Shown here piece by piece: positions 33,943 through 42,286 of a DNA stretch of 64,000 nucleotides. The notes under the pieces are model-generated. The model did no database searches. It had not been told where the DNA came from and was given only the letters and a program-made list of their open reading frames with translations. Position numbers and translations under genes: made by a program. Where the stretch lies: NCBI RefSeq assembly GCF_014203735.1, contig NZ_JACHJQ010000001.1:310001-374000 (forward strand), given 5' to 3'. The DNA is from Actinophytocola algeriensis (GTDB taxonomy: Bacteria > Actinomycetota > Actinomycetes > Mycobacteriales > Pseudonocardiaceae). Positions within the stretch are counted from its first letter, which is position 1. Each line of letters opens with the position of its first letter.

Positions 33943-35538
33943 TCAGGGTCGCACGGACCGGGCACCCCAGTCGAGCCGGATTGGGTCGCTCGACGGGGTC
34001 AGCGGTTCGAACTCCAGTTCACGTCCCGGGCGCCACCACACGGTGTCCGGGGTGCGCCAGCGCTGGGCCGACAACGTGCGCTTGAGCACCTTGTAGGTGG
34101 CCGTTCTCGGCAGGCGGGCCGTGATGCGGAGGAACCTCGGGACCTGCTTGGGGCCCAGGTCGGTCTGCGCCGCCAGGAACTCCGCGAACTCATCCGGGTC
34201 GAACTCGCCGCGTACCACCAGCGCGGCCATCACCTGGTCGCCGGCGTGCGGGTCCGGGACCGCGTACACCGCCGCCTCGGCCACCGACGGGTGGCGCAGC
34301 AGGACCCGTTCGATCGGGCCCGCGCCCAGGTTCTCACCATCGACCCGCAGCCACTCCGAGGTGCGGCCCACGAAGAACAGGTAGCCGTCCTCGTCCTGGT
34401 AGACCAGGTCGCCGCTCCAGAACCTGCCGTCGCGGACGCGGTCGGCGTCGGCGGACGAGTCCTTGTAGTAGCCCGCGAACTGGCCCGCGCCCGACGTGTT
34501 CACCAGCTCGCCCACCTCGCCAGGTGGGCACGGCGCTCCCGACGGGTCCAGCACCGCCAGCGGGGGATCCAGGTGACCCAGTGAGCCCTGCGGCGTGCCC
34601 GGCGGGCGCGGCACGACGATGCCGCCCTCGGTCGAGCCGTACGCGTCCACCACCTGGCAGCCGAACCTCGTCGCGAACGCCTCGACGTCGCGTGCGTTGG
34701 CCTCGTTGCCGAACATCACCTTCAGCGGGTTGTCCGCGTCGTCCGGCTTCTCCGGGGTGGAAAGCACATAGGAGAGCGGTTTCCCCACGTAGTTCGCGTA
34801 CGTCACGCCGTAGTCCCGGACGTCTTCCAGGAAGCCCGACGCCGAGAACCGCCGCCGCAGCGCGATGCGCGCGCCCGCCGCCAGGCCCACCGCCCAGCCC
34901 GCGATGATCGCGTTCGAGTGGAACATCGGCATCGACACGTACGTGGTGTCACCCTGGCCAAGGCCGTACCGGGCCGCCAGCATCCTGCCAGGACCCGCGA
35001 TCTTGCCGTGCGTGCAGCGGACCGCCTTCGGCTCGCCGCTGGTGCCGGACGTGAAGATCAGCATCAGCAGGTCGTCCGGGGTGGCGGGTACCGCTTCGAG
35101 CGGCGCGTACTGGTGGCGGTACGCGCTGACGTGCCAGGCCGCCGAGTCGACGTCCAGCACGCGGGCGCCGATCTCCAAGCCCTGCAACAGTTCCACGTAC
35201 CGGCTGTCGGTCAGCACAACCTGACAGTCGGCGAGTTTGATGTCCCTGACCAGCGCTTCGCCGCGCCTGCTGGTGTTCAGGCCGACGACCACCGCGCCCG
35301 CGAGCGCGGCGCCGCCGAGCAGGAACGAGAACTCGGGGGTGTTGTCCATCAGCACGCCGACGTGGAACGGACCGGGCCTGCGCAGCGACCGGAGCAACGC
35401 CGCGCGGTCGGCGCACTCCCGCAGGTGCTCGGCCCAGGTCCACTGCCGGCCCTCGAACACGAGTCCGGGGTCCGCATCTTCCGCGCGGGCGAGCAGCAGC
35501 TCGGTGACGGTGGGGACCTGATCCCCCTGCGCGGTCAT
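33943..35538 (-). CDS. fadD17: FadD17, steroid C5 side-chain CoA ligase
   Basis: 531 residues, ANL family. ATG at 35538 with GAGGAG upstream. Motifs: MLIFTSGTSGEPKAVRCTHG (P-loop), VSMPMFHSNAIIAGWAVGLA, DAYGSTEGGIVVPRPPGTPQ, FWSGDLVYQDEDGYLFFVGR and TATYKVLKRTLSAQRW (C-terminal Lys). It lies 12 nt after fadE27, the same fadE26-fadE27-fadD17 order as Rv3504-Rv3506. FadD17 activates steroid acids with a five-carbon side chain. Assignment rests on synteny with full-length similarity. Confidence 0.9.
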   Translation of the reverse strand: MTAQGDQVPTVTELLLARAEDADPGLVFEGRQWTWAEHLRECADRAALLRSLRRPGPFHVGVLMDNTPEFSFLLGGAALAGAVVVGLNTSRRGEALVRDIKLADCQVVLTDSRYVELLQGLEIGARVLDVDSAAWHVSAYRHQYAPLEAVPATPDDLLMLIFTSGTSGEPKAVRCTHGKIAGPGRMLAARYGLGQGDTTYVSMPMFHSNAIIAGWAVGLAAGARIALRRRFSASGFLEDVRDYGVTYANYVGKPLSYVLSTPEKPDDADNPLKVMFGNEANARDVEAFATRFGCQVVDAYGSTEGGIVVPRPPGTPQGSLGHLDPPLAVLDPSGAPCPPGEVGELVNTSGAGQFAGYYKDSSADADRVRDGRFWSGDLVYQDEDGYLFFVGRTSEWLRVDGENLGAGPIERVLLRHPSVAEAAVYAVPDPHAGDQVMAALVVRGEFDPDEFAEFLAAQTDLGPKQVPRFLRITARLPRTATYKVLKRTLSAQRWRTPDTVWWRPGRELEFEPLTPSSDPIRLDWGARSVRP

Positions 35539-35550
35539 GCGAAAACCTCC

Positions 35551-36678
35551 TCAGGCCGGCTCCGCGGCCAGTGCTGTACCGATGCGGCGCAGGTGCGTGG
35601 TGGCGCCGCCAAGAGTGAACTCGATGCGTTTCGTGGCCACAAAATATCGATGCAACGGGTAGTCCACGTCAATACCCACTCCGCCGTGAATGTGTACCGC
35701 GGCATGGGCTATGCGGTGACCACCATCGGCGGCCCAGAACTTCGCGGTCGCGATCTCATTGTGGGCAGCCAGATTTTTGGACAGTCGCCAAGCGGCCTGC
35801 CACAGGGTGAGCCGAATCGCCTCGACGTCGATGTAACAGTCGGCGAGGCGTTGTCCCACTGCCTGAAATGTCGCAATCGGTCGGTCAAATTGCACTCTGC
35901 CAGTTGCATACTTCGCCGTCATCTGCAGACTCTCGGCCGAAACTCCTGCTTGGAGCGCGCAGAGGCCGACCGTGCCACGGCTGGTGAGCCAGTCGACGAC
36001 CGCCGAGCCGCCGCCGGGCTCGCCCAGCACGCGGTCGTCGCCGAGAACGACGTCGTCGAGTTCCAGCAATCCTTCGACATCGCCGTCGACGATCTCCTGG
36101 CGCCGTACGGTCACACCCGAATCCGTTGGAGTGATAAGGAACACAGTCAGTCCGAGCGCGGTTTCCGCGGGCACCAGAAACAGATTCGCCACAGGTCCGG
36201 CTTGCATCGCGACTTTTGAACCGTGCACATGCCATTGTGCAGATGCACTTGCACGCTCGGCGGTTGTCGCGGGCCGCGCCGGATCGACATCGACCTCTTC
36301 GGACAGTGCCGCCGTGAGCACCAGCGCCCCGGCCGCGGCCGGGGCGGCCCACGCCGCCCGCTGCGCGTCGGTGCCGAACTCCGCGATCGCCGACGCGGCC
36401 TGCACGATCGAGCACAGGTACGGCACCGGCGCGACCGCGCGGCCCAGTTCCACGAGCACCGCGCACTGCTCGAGGAGTCCCAGCCCGCTGCCGCCGACGG
36501 ACTCCGGCAGCGCCGCGGACAGCACGCCCGCCTTCGCCAGGTCCGTCCACAGTGCACGGTCGAACCGGTCGCCCGTCGCCTCGACCTCGGCGAGCCTGAC
36601 GGGTGTCAGGTGGTCGGCCACGATCGTCCTGGCCAGTTCCGCCAGGTCGGTGCACTCGTCACTGAAGGAGAAATCCAC
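35551..36678 (-). CDS. fadE27: Acyl-CoA dehydrogenase FadE27 (ChsE5), beta-type subunit
   Basis: 375 residues, GTG start 3 nt after the fadE26 stop. It is the divergent, smaller-motif partner of FadE26: TGRVQFDRPIATFQAVGQRL near 265-284 and HIHGGVGIDVDYPLHRYFVA near 334-353, with the FAD-binding loop poorly conserved, as in the second subunit of the ChsE heterotetramers. FadE26-FadE27 (ChsE4-ChsE5) dehydrogenates the C8 side-chain CoA ester. The DNA of the 3' two thirds (35630-35940 and 36100-36260) is only about 52-60 percent GC against more than 70 percent around it. Confidence 0.9.
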   Translation of the reverse strand: MDFSFSDECTDLAELARTIVADHLTPVRLAEVEATGDRFDRALWTDLAKAGVLSAALPESVGGSGLGLLEQCAVLVELGRAVAPVPYLCSIVQAASAIAEFGTDAQRAAWAAPAAAGALVLTAALSEEVDVDPARPATTAERASASAQWHVHGSKVAMQAGPVANLFLVPAETALGLTVFLITPTDSGVTVRRQEIVDGDVEGLLELDDVVLGDDRVLGEPGGGSAVVDWLTSRGTVGLCALQAGVSAESLQMTAKYATGRVQFDRPIATFQAVGQRLADCYIDVEAIRLTLWQAAWRLSKNLAAHNEIATAKFWAADGGHRIAHAAVHIHGGVGIDVDYPLHRYFVATKRIEFTLGGATTHLRRIGTALAAEPA

Positions 36679-36681
36679 AGC

Positions 36682-37884
36682 TCACCTCTTCGCCACGGGC
36701 AGGCCGAGACCGACCGCTGCCACGATGTCCCGTTGCACCTCGTTGGTCCCGCCGCCGAACGTCAGGATCAGCGACGCCCGCTGCATGCGTTCGATCCGGC
36801 CGCGCAGCAGTGCGCCCGGGGAGCCCGCCCGCACGTTCGCCTGCGGCCCGAGCACCTCCATGAGCAGCCGGTACGCCTCGGTCGCGAACTCGGTGCCGAA
36901 CACCTTGGTCGCGGACGCGTCGGCGGGGTTGAGCCCCTTGCCCGTGTCGTCGTCCGCGCCCCACGCGATCTTCCAGTTCACCAGCTTCAGGAACTCGGCC
37001 TTCGCGTGCACCCGGGCCAGGTGGAGCTGCACCCACTCCTGGTCGATCACCCGCCGCCCGTCGGGGAGTTTCGTCGCCTGCGCCCACTCGCGCACCTCAC
37101 GCAGGGCCTCGCGGACCGGCGCCGACGACGTCAGCGCGACGCGTTCGTGGTTGAGCTGGTTGGTGATCAGCGGCCAGCCGCGGTTCACCTGACCGACCAG
37201 CGCGTCGGCGGGCACCCGCACGTCCTGGTAGTACGTCGCGCTCGTGGTCGGCCCGGACATCGTGCGGACCGGCGTCCACGAGAAACCGTCGGCGTCCGTC
37301 GGCACGATCAGGATCGACAGGCCCTTGTGCTTCGGCGCGTCCGGGTCGGTGCGGCACGCGAGCCACACGTAGTCGGCGTAGGAGATCAGCGAGGTCCACA
37401 TCTTCTGCCCGTTGACCACCCAGTCCGCGTCGTCACCGGAGCCGTCGCGGACAGCCCTGGTCCGCAGCGACGCGAGGTCCGTCCCGGCCTCCGGTTCGGA
37501 GTAGCCGATCGCGAAGTGCAGCTCGCCGGAGGCGATTCGCGGCAGGTAGAACCGCTTCTGTTCTTCGGTCCCGAACCGCATGATCGTCGGGCCGACCGTG
37601 TTGATCGTCAGGAACGGCACGGGTGCCCCGGCGACGGCCGCCTCGTCGGTGAAGACGAGCTGGTCGATCATGGGCCGGGCCTGTCCGCCGTACTCCTCCG
37701 GCCAGCCCAGCGCGAGCCAGCCGTCGGCCCCCATCTGCCGCACGATCTCCTTGTACACCTCACCGTCGCCGTAGTCGCCGCCCGCGGCGAGCGCCTCCCG
37801 CCGCTCGGGCGTCATCAGCGTGGCGAAGTACGCCCGCAGTTCGCGCCGCAGTGCTTCCTGCGCCGGCGTGTACGCGATGTGCAT
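36682..37884 (-). CDS. fadE26: Acyl-CoA dehydrogenase FadE26 (ChsE4), alpha-type subunit
   Basis: 400 residues, exactly the length of M. tuberculosis FadE26, with the same MHIAYTPAQEALRRELRAYF start, FTDEAAVAGAPVPFLTINTV, HFAIGYSEPEAGTDLASLRT (FAD site), NGQKMWTSLISYADYVWLA, TNQLNHERVALTSSAPVREA, KVFGTEFATEAYRLLMEVLG and ILTFGGGTNEVQRDIVAAVG. It acts with FadE27. First gene of the minus-strand operon; a perfect KstR box lies 18 nt upstream of the ATG and also serves the divergent plus-strand unit. Confidence 0.94.
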   Translation of the reverse strand: MHIAYTPAQEALRRELRAYFATLMTPERREALAAGGDYGDGEVYKEIVRQMGADGWLALGWPEEYGGQARPMIDQLVFTDEAAVAGAPVPFLTINTVGPTIMRFGTEEQKRFYLPRIASGELHFAIGYSEPEAGTDLASLRTRAVRDGSGDDADWVVNGQKMWTSLISYADYVWLACRTDPDAPKHKGLSILIVPTDADGFSWTPVRTMSGPTTSATYYQDVRVPADALVGQVNRGWPLITNQLNHERVALTSSAPVREALREVREWAQATKLPDGRRVIDQEWVQLHLARVHAKAEFLKLVNWKIAWGADDDTGKGLNPADASATKVFGTEFATEAYRLLMEVLGPQANVRAGSPGALLRGRIERMQRASLILTFGGGTNEVQRDIVAAVGLGLPVAKR

Positions 37885-37901
37885 CCGCCCTCCCTGAACA
37901 C

Positions 37902-37915
37902 TAGAACACGTTCTA
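37902..37915. promoter_or_regulatory. KstR box between fadE26 and the mce4-linked operon
   Basis: TAGAACACGTTCTA is a perfect match and a perfect palindrome, the best site in the window. It is the only KstR-like box seen upstream of the SDR-ALDH-SDR-yrbE4-mce4 series, so that long plus-strand unit may depend on it. Confidence 0.88.
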
Positions 37916-37955
37916 AGAATGTACTAGAGTCCTGGCCAAACGAGGAGGTCCGGCG

Positions 37956-38297
37956 ATGAAGGCGGCGGTACTCAACCAGATCGGGGACGCCGAACTCGAG
38001 CTGCGCGACGACGTGACGACCACCGCCGTCGGCCCCGAGGAGGTCCGGATCCGGGTGCGTGCCACCGGCGTGTGCCACAGCGACATCTCCGCCATGGACG
38101 GCACGCTGCCGGCACTCGCGCCGGGCGTCCTCGGGCACGAGGGCGCTGGCGAGGTCGTCGAGACCGGCGGCAACCCGGCCTTCGGCTACGGGAAGCTCGA
38201 CCTCGACGGCATGATCACCACGCGGATCACGCTCGACGAGGTCAACGACGCCCTGCGGGACGGCGCGAACGTCATCCGACAGATGGTCGTCTGCTGA
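37956..38297 (+). pseudogene. Zinc alcohol dehydrogenase with an in-frame internal deletion
   Basis: 113 residues. 1-68 is the N-terminal GroES-like domain of a zinc MDR alcohol dehydrogenase (VRIRVRATGVCHSDISAMDG with the catalytic-zinc Cys, then LGHEGAGEVVETGG). It then jumps to the extreme C-terminus (YGKLDLDGMITTRITLDEVN). The structural-zinc loop and the entire NAD-binding domain, about 250 residues, are absent, so it cannot be a working dehydrogenase. The frame is kept, with an AGGAGG-like site and a TGATG overlap with the next gene, so it may persist as a leader for the operon. Confidence 0.8.
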
Positions 38298-39181
38298 TGC
38301 TCGCCGGGAAGGTCGCGATCGTCACCGGCGCTGGTGCCGGGCTGGGGCGGGCCGAAGCGCTCGCGCTCGCCCGCGCGGGCGCCGACCTCGTGGTCAACGA
38401 CGTCGACGAGGTCTCCGGCGCGGACCTGGTCGACGAGATCGAGTCGTTGGGTGCCAAGGCGGTGCTCGTGCGCGGCGACGTGTCCGACTCGGACACCGCG
38501 AAGGCGCTGACCACGACCGCCATCGACCGGTTCGGCGGGCTGCACGTCGTCGTGAACAACGCGGGTGTGCTGCGCGACCGGATGCTGTTCAACATGACCG
38601 ACGACGAGTGGGACCTCGTCGTCCGCGTGCACCTGCGCGGCCACTTCCTCCTGTCCCGCAACGCGGCCGCCTACTGGCGGGGGCACGCCAAGGCCAACGG
38701 CGGCACCACGTACGGGCGCGTGGTGAACACCGCGTCGGAGGCGTTCCTGTTCGGCTCGGAAGGTCAGCCGAACTACGCCGCGGCCAAGGCGGGGATCACC
38801 TCGCTCACCCTCGCCACCGCGCGCGGGCTCGCCAGGTACGGCGTGCGGGCCAACGCGATCTGCCCGCGCGCCAGGACCGCCATGACCGCGGCGGCCTTCG
38901 GGGCCGCTCCGGCCGGTGTGGATCCCCTGTCCCCGGACCACGTCGCGCCGCTCGTCGCCTACCTCGCCTCGCCCGCCGCCGACAAGATCAGCGGACAGGT
39001 GTTCGTCGTGTACGGCGGCATGGTGGCGCTGCTCGCGCCGCCGACCGTCGAAGCGCGGTTCGACCATCCACAGTGGACTCCGGAGGCGCTGGACACCGCG
39101 GTGGGGGCGTACTTCGCCGACCGCGACCCCGGGAAGACGTTCGCCGCGATGGACCTGATGTCGCTCGAGGAGGGGCAATGA
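38297..39181 (+). CDS. Short-chain dehydrogenase, Hsd4A-like
   Basis: 294 residues, ATG in a TGATG overlap. Rossmann loop VAIVTGAGAGLGRAEALALA, NNAG near 85, catalytic YAAAKAG after NTASEAFLFGSEGQPN. The C-terminal extension of about 45 residues past the usual SDR end (APPTVEARFDHPQWTPEALD) is typical of the Hsd4A/multifunctional-enzyme type. M. tuberculosis has an Hsd4A-type SDR (Rv3502c) just upstream of yrbE4A. Likely a 3-hydroxyacyl-CoA or 17-beta-hydroxysteroid dehydrogenase; which one is inferred. Confidence 0.82.
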   Translation: MLAGKVAIVTGAGAGLGRAEALALARAGADLVVNDVDEVSGADLVDEIESLGAKAVLVRGDVSDSDTAKALTTTAIDRFGGLHVVVNNAGVLRDRMLFNMTDDEWDLVVRVHLRGHFLLSRNAAAYWRGHAKANGGTTYGRVVNTASEAFLFGSEGQPNYAAAKAGITSLTLATARGLARYGVRANAICPRARTAMTAAAFGAAPAGVDPLSPDHVAPLVAYLASPAADKISGQVFVVYGGMVALLAPPTVEARFDHPQWTPEALDTAVGAYFADRDPGKTFAAMDLMSLEEGQ

Positions 39182-40689
39182 CGCTCAGTCTGCTCGCCCG
39201 CCGGGACGAAGTGGGGCTCACGGACGGCATGCTGCTGATCGACGGGAAGTGGCGCGGTGCCACGTCCGGCGAGACGTGGACGCACCTCCACCCCGCGACC
39301 GGCGAGGCCATCGGCGACATCGCGGTCGCCGGACCGTCCGATGTGGATGAGGCGGTCCAGGCCGCGCGCCGCGCGTTCGACGACGGCCGCTGGTCGAACA
39401 CCCGCGCCGGGGTACGCGTCAAGGCACTGCACCGGTACGGGGACCTCCTGCGCGACCACGCCGACGAGCTGCGTGGCCTGCAGGCACTCGACAACGGCGT
39501 GCCGCTGTCGTTCGGGCCGGTGTACGCGACCTCGGTCGGTGCCGCCGCGGACGCGTTCGACCACCACGCGGGCTGGATCGACAAGCTCGGCGGCCAGACG
39601 CTCACCCCGTACCAGGGCGGCGACCACCTCGCGATGACCTTCCGCGAGCCGATCGGTGTGGTCGCGGCGATCCTGCCGTGGAACGGGCCGTTCCTGCTGT
39701 ACGCGCAGAAGCTCGCGCCCGCGCTCGCCGCCGGGTGCACGGTGGTGCTGAAGCCGTCCGAGTACGCCACGTTCTGCGTGCTGCGCATGGTCGAGCTTCT
39801 CGCCGAGGCGGGTATCCCGGACGGTGTGGTCAACGTCGTGACCGGACCGGGTGACCCGACCGGCGAGGCGCTGATGACCCACCCGCTCGTCGACAAGGTC
39901 AGCTTCACCGGCAGCCGCGGCGTCGGCAAACGGATCGTCGCCGCGTCGGCCGACACGCTCAAGCGGGTCTCGCTCGAACTGGGCGGCAAGAGCCCGACGC
40001 TGGTGTTCCCGGACGCACCGGACATCGGCCTCGCCGCGATGACCACCATGGGCACCGTCACCATGGGACTGTCCGGGCAGGCCTGCGTCGCGCACACCCG
40101 CGCCTTGGTGCACCGGGACGTCTACGACCAGTTCCTCGGCGCCGCCGAGATGATGGCGGGCGCGATCACCTACGGCGACCCGTTCGAGGCGTCCACACTG
40201 GCGAGCCCGCTCATCAACACCAAGCAGCTCGACCACGTCATGGGCCTCATCGCCCGAGGCAAGGAACAGGGCGCGCGGGTCGTGTGCGGCGGCGAGCGCG
40301 TCGAGGGCGACCTCGCGGCGGGCAACTTCGTGCGGCCGACGATCTTCGCCGACGTGGACAACACCATGGACATCGCCCGCCAGGAGGTCTTCGGGCCGGT
40401 CCTCGCGGTGATCCCGTTCGAGCACGAGGACGAGGCCGTCGCGATCGCCAACGACACCGAGTACGGTCTCGGCGCCGGTCTGTACACGGCGGACGCACGC
40501 CGGGCCTTCCGGCTCGCGCGGCGCCTGCGGGCGGGCACGGTCGGCATCAACGGGTTCCAGGTCGAGCCGCACCTGCCGTTCGGCGGCTTCAAGCAGTCCG
40601 GGCTCGGGCGTGAGGGCGGGCAGAGCGCGTTCGAGGCCTACACGGAACTCAAGACGGTCCTGATGCCACTCACTGAGGAGTTGATGTGA
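39178..40689 (+). CDS. NAD(P)-dependent aldehyde dehydrogenase
   Basis: 503 residues, complete ALDH fold. Oxyanion Asn in ILPWNGPFLLY, cofactor loop FTGSRGVGKRIV, general base Glu in LELGGKSPTLVF, nucleophile Cys in GLSGQACVAHTR, and the C-terminal EVFGPVLAVIPFEHEDEAV and LPFGGFKQSGLGREGG. It overlaps the SDR by 4 nt and is followed one base later by another SDR. The SDR-ALDH-SDR order suggests stepwise oxidation of a sterol alcohol to an acid, or processing of a side-chain aldehyde. ALDH is not part of the mycobacterial mce4 head. Confidence 0.9.
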   Translation: MTLSLLARRDEVGLTDGMLLIDGKWRGATSGETWTHLHPATGEAIGDIAVAGPSDVDEAVQAARRAFDDGRWSNTRAGVRVKALHRYGDLLRDHADELRGLQALDNGVPLSFGPVYATSVGAAADAFDHHAGWIDKLGGQTLTPYQGGDHLAMTFREPIGVVAAILPWNGPFLLYAQKLAPALAAGCTVVLKPSEYATFCVLRMVELLAEAGIPDGVVNVVTGPGDPTGEALMTHPLVDKVSFTGSRGVGKRIVAASADTLKRVSLELGGKSPTLVFPDAPDIGLAAMTTMGTVTMGLSGQACVAHTRALVHRDVYDQFLGAAEMMAGAITYGDPFEASTLASPLINTKQLDHVMGLIARGKEQGARVVCGGERVEGDLAAGNFVRPTIFADVDNTMDIARQEVFGPVLAVIPFEHEDEAVAIANDTEYGLGAGLYTADARRAFRLARRLRAGTVGINGFQVEPHLPFGGFKQSGLGREGGQSAFEAYTELKTVLMPLTEELM

Positions 40690-40690
40690 C

Positions 40691-41452
40691 ATGGGTCGGC
40701 TGACCGGGAAGGTCGCGCTGATCACCGGCGCCGCCGGTGGACAGGGCGCGGCCGCCGCGCGGCGGTTCACGGAAGAGGACGCGCGGGTCGTCGTCACGGA
40801 CGTCAACGACGAGGCGGGCAAGGAGTTCGCCGCCGAGATCGGCGCGCACTACGTGCACCTGGACGTGTCGCGGGAGGACGAGTGGACGGCCGCGGTCGCC
40901 GAGGCGGTCGAGGTGTACGGACCACCGAACGTGCTGGTCAACAACGCGGGCATCCTGCACTTCGCACTGCTCACCGAGACCGCGCTCGACGACTACATGC
41001 GAGTGATCCAGGTGAACCAGGTCGGCACGTTCCTCGGCATGCGCACCGTCGCGCCGCTGATGGTCGACGGCGGTGGCGGCTCCATCGTCAACGTGTCCTC
41101 TGTGGAGGGACTGGCGGCGACACCGGCGCTGACCGCGTACACCGCCAGCAAGTTCGCGGTACGCGGCATGACGAAGGTGGCGGCGCTGGAACTGGCGCGC
41201 AAAGGGGTGCGGGTGAACTCCATCCACCCCGGCGCGATCGAAACGGGCCTGTTGCCCACCGCGCTCGGCGGGCAGCCCGTCGACCTGACCTATGTTGGCA
41301 AACGGGTGCCGCTGAAAAGGGTGGGCCAGCCACCCGAGATCGCGGAGCTGGTGCTGTTCCTGGCCAGCGATGAGAGCTCCTATTGCACGGGCGCCGAGTT
41401 CGTGGCGGACGGGGGTGTGACCGCGGCCCATTCTTTGTCGAGTTTCGGGTAA
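40691..41452 (+). CDS. Short-chain dehydrogenase, 3-alpha(20-beta)-hydroxysteroid dehydrogenase / FabG3-like
   Basis: 253 residues. TGxxxGxG loop as ALITGAAGGQGAAAARRF, HLDVSREDEWTAAVAEAVEV, NNAG, catalytic Ser in VNVSSVEGLAATPAL, Tyr-Lys in YTASKFAVRGMTKVAALELA, then GVRVNSIHPGAIETGL and LASDESSYCTGAEFVADGG. The pattern follows M. tuberculosis FabG3 (Rv2002) and Streptomyces 20-beta-HSD closely. It probably interconverts a steroid hydroxyl and ketone. Last gene before yrbE4A, separated by 42 bp. Confidence 0.87.
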   Translation: MGRLTGKVALITGAAGGQGAAAARRFTEEDARVVVTDVNDEAGKEFAAEIGAHYVHLDVSREDEWTAAVAEAVEVYGPPNVLVNNAGILHFALLTETALDDYMRVIQVNQVGTFLGMRTVAPLMVDGGGGSIVNVSSVEGLAATPALTAYTASKFAVRGMTKVAALELARKGVRVNSIHPGAIETGLLPTALGGQPVDLTYVGKRVPLKRVGQPPEIAELVLFLASDESSYCTGAEFVADGGVTAAHSLSSFG

Positions 41453-41494
41453 CCGCAACGGATCGCGGTCGTTGTACCTCACGGGTGATGGCAC

Positions 41495-42286
41495 ATGAGC
41501 AATGAAGCTGGCGTGCGTCCCCCGCCTGTGCGTGCGCTCGCCCAGGTGGGGCGCATGTCGACGCTCGCCTGGGAGGTCGTCAGGTACACGCCCCGGCGGC
41601 CGTTCCAGTGGCGTGAGCTGATCCAGCAGTGCTGGTTCTTCGCGAGCGTCACGATCCTGCCGACGGCACTCGTGTCGATCCCGTTCGGTGCGGTCATCGC
41701 GTTGCAGCTCGGGTCGCTGACACAGCAGATCGGCGCGCAGTCGTTCACCGGCGCGGCCAGCGCGCTCGCGATCGTGCAACAGGCGTCGCCGTTGATCACC
41801 GCGCTGCTGGTGGCGGGTGCGGGTGGGTCGGCCATGTGCGCGGACATCGGGTCGCGGACGATCCGTGAGGAGATCGACGCGCTCGAAGTCCTTGGCGTGT
41901 CACCGGTGCAGCGGCTCATCGTGCCGCGCGTGCTCAGCATGACGATCGTCGCGGTGCTGCTCAACGGGCTCGTCAGCGTGGTCGGGGTCGCGGGTGGCTA
42001 CTTCTTCAACGTGGTCATGCAGGGTGGTACACCGGGCGCGTACCTGGCGTCGTTCAACGCGCTCGCGCAGCTGCCGGACCTGTGGATCAGCGAGATCAAG
42101 GCCGTGCTGTACGGGTTCGTCGCCGGCATCGTGGCGGCCTACCGCGGGCTCAACCCGGGGCGCGGGCCGAAGGGTGTCGGCGACGCGGTGAACCAGACGG
42201 TCGTGATCACCTTCCTGCTCCTGTTCCTCATCAACGTGGTCCTGACGGGCATCTACCTGCAGATCGTTCCGCCGAAGGGCATGTAA
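41495..42286 (+). CDS. yrbE4A: YrbE4A, MlaE-family permease of the Mce4 sterol importer
   Basis: 263 residues, about five membrane segments. The MlaE-family core is clear: FFASVTILPTALVSIPFGAV, GAGGSAMCADIGSRTIREEI (the conserved amphipathic coupling helix, followed by DALEVLGVSPVQRLIVPRVL), and terminal helices ending IYLQIVPPKGM. Paired with yrbE4B (TAATG overlap) it forms the permease of the Mce4 ABC system; the MceG ATPase is not encoded in this window. The start at 41495 was chosen because it gives a normal 30-residue N-terminal arm. Confidence 0.92.
   Translation: MSNEAGVRPPPVRALAQVGRMSTLAWEVVRYTPRRPFQWRELIQQCWFFASVTILPTALVSIPFGAVIALQLGSLTQQIGAQSFTGAASALAIVQQASPLITALLVAGAGGSAMCADIGSRTIREEIDALEVLGVSPVQRLIVPRVLSMTIVAVLLNGLVSVVGVAGGYFFNVVMQGGTPGAYLASFNALAQLPDLWISEIKAVLYGFVAGIVAAYRGLNPGRGPKGVGDAVNQTVVITFLLLFLINVVLTGIYLQIVPPKGM

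Noticed and set aside
41454-41472. CAACG...CGTTG inverted repeat upstream of yrbE4A as an operator
   Set aside because: Arms of only five bases in a 42-bp gap of an apparently continuous operon; not distinguishable from chance.
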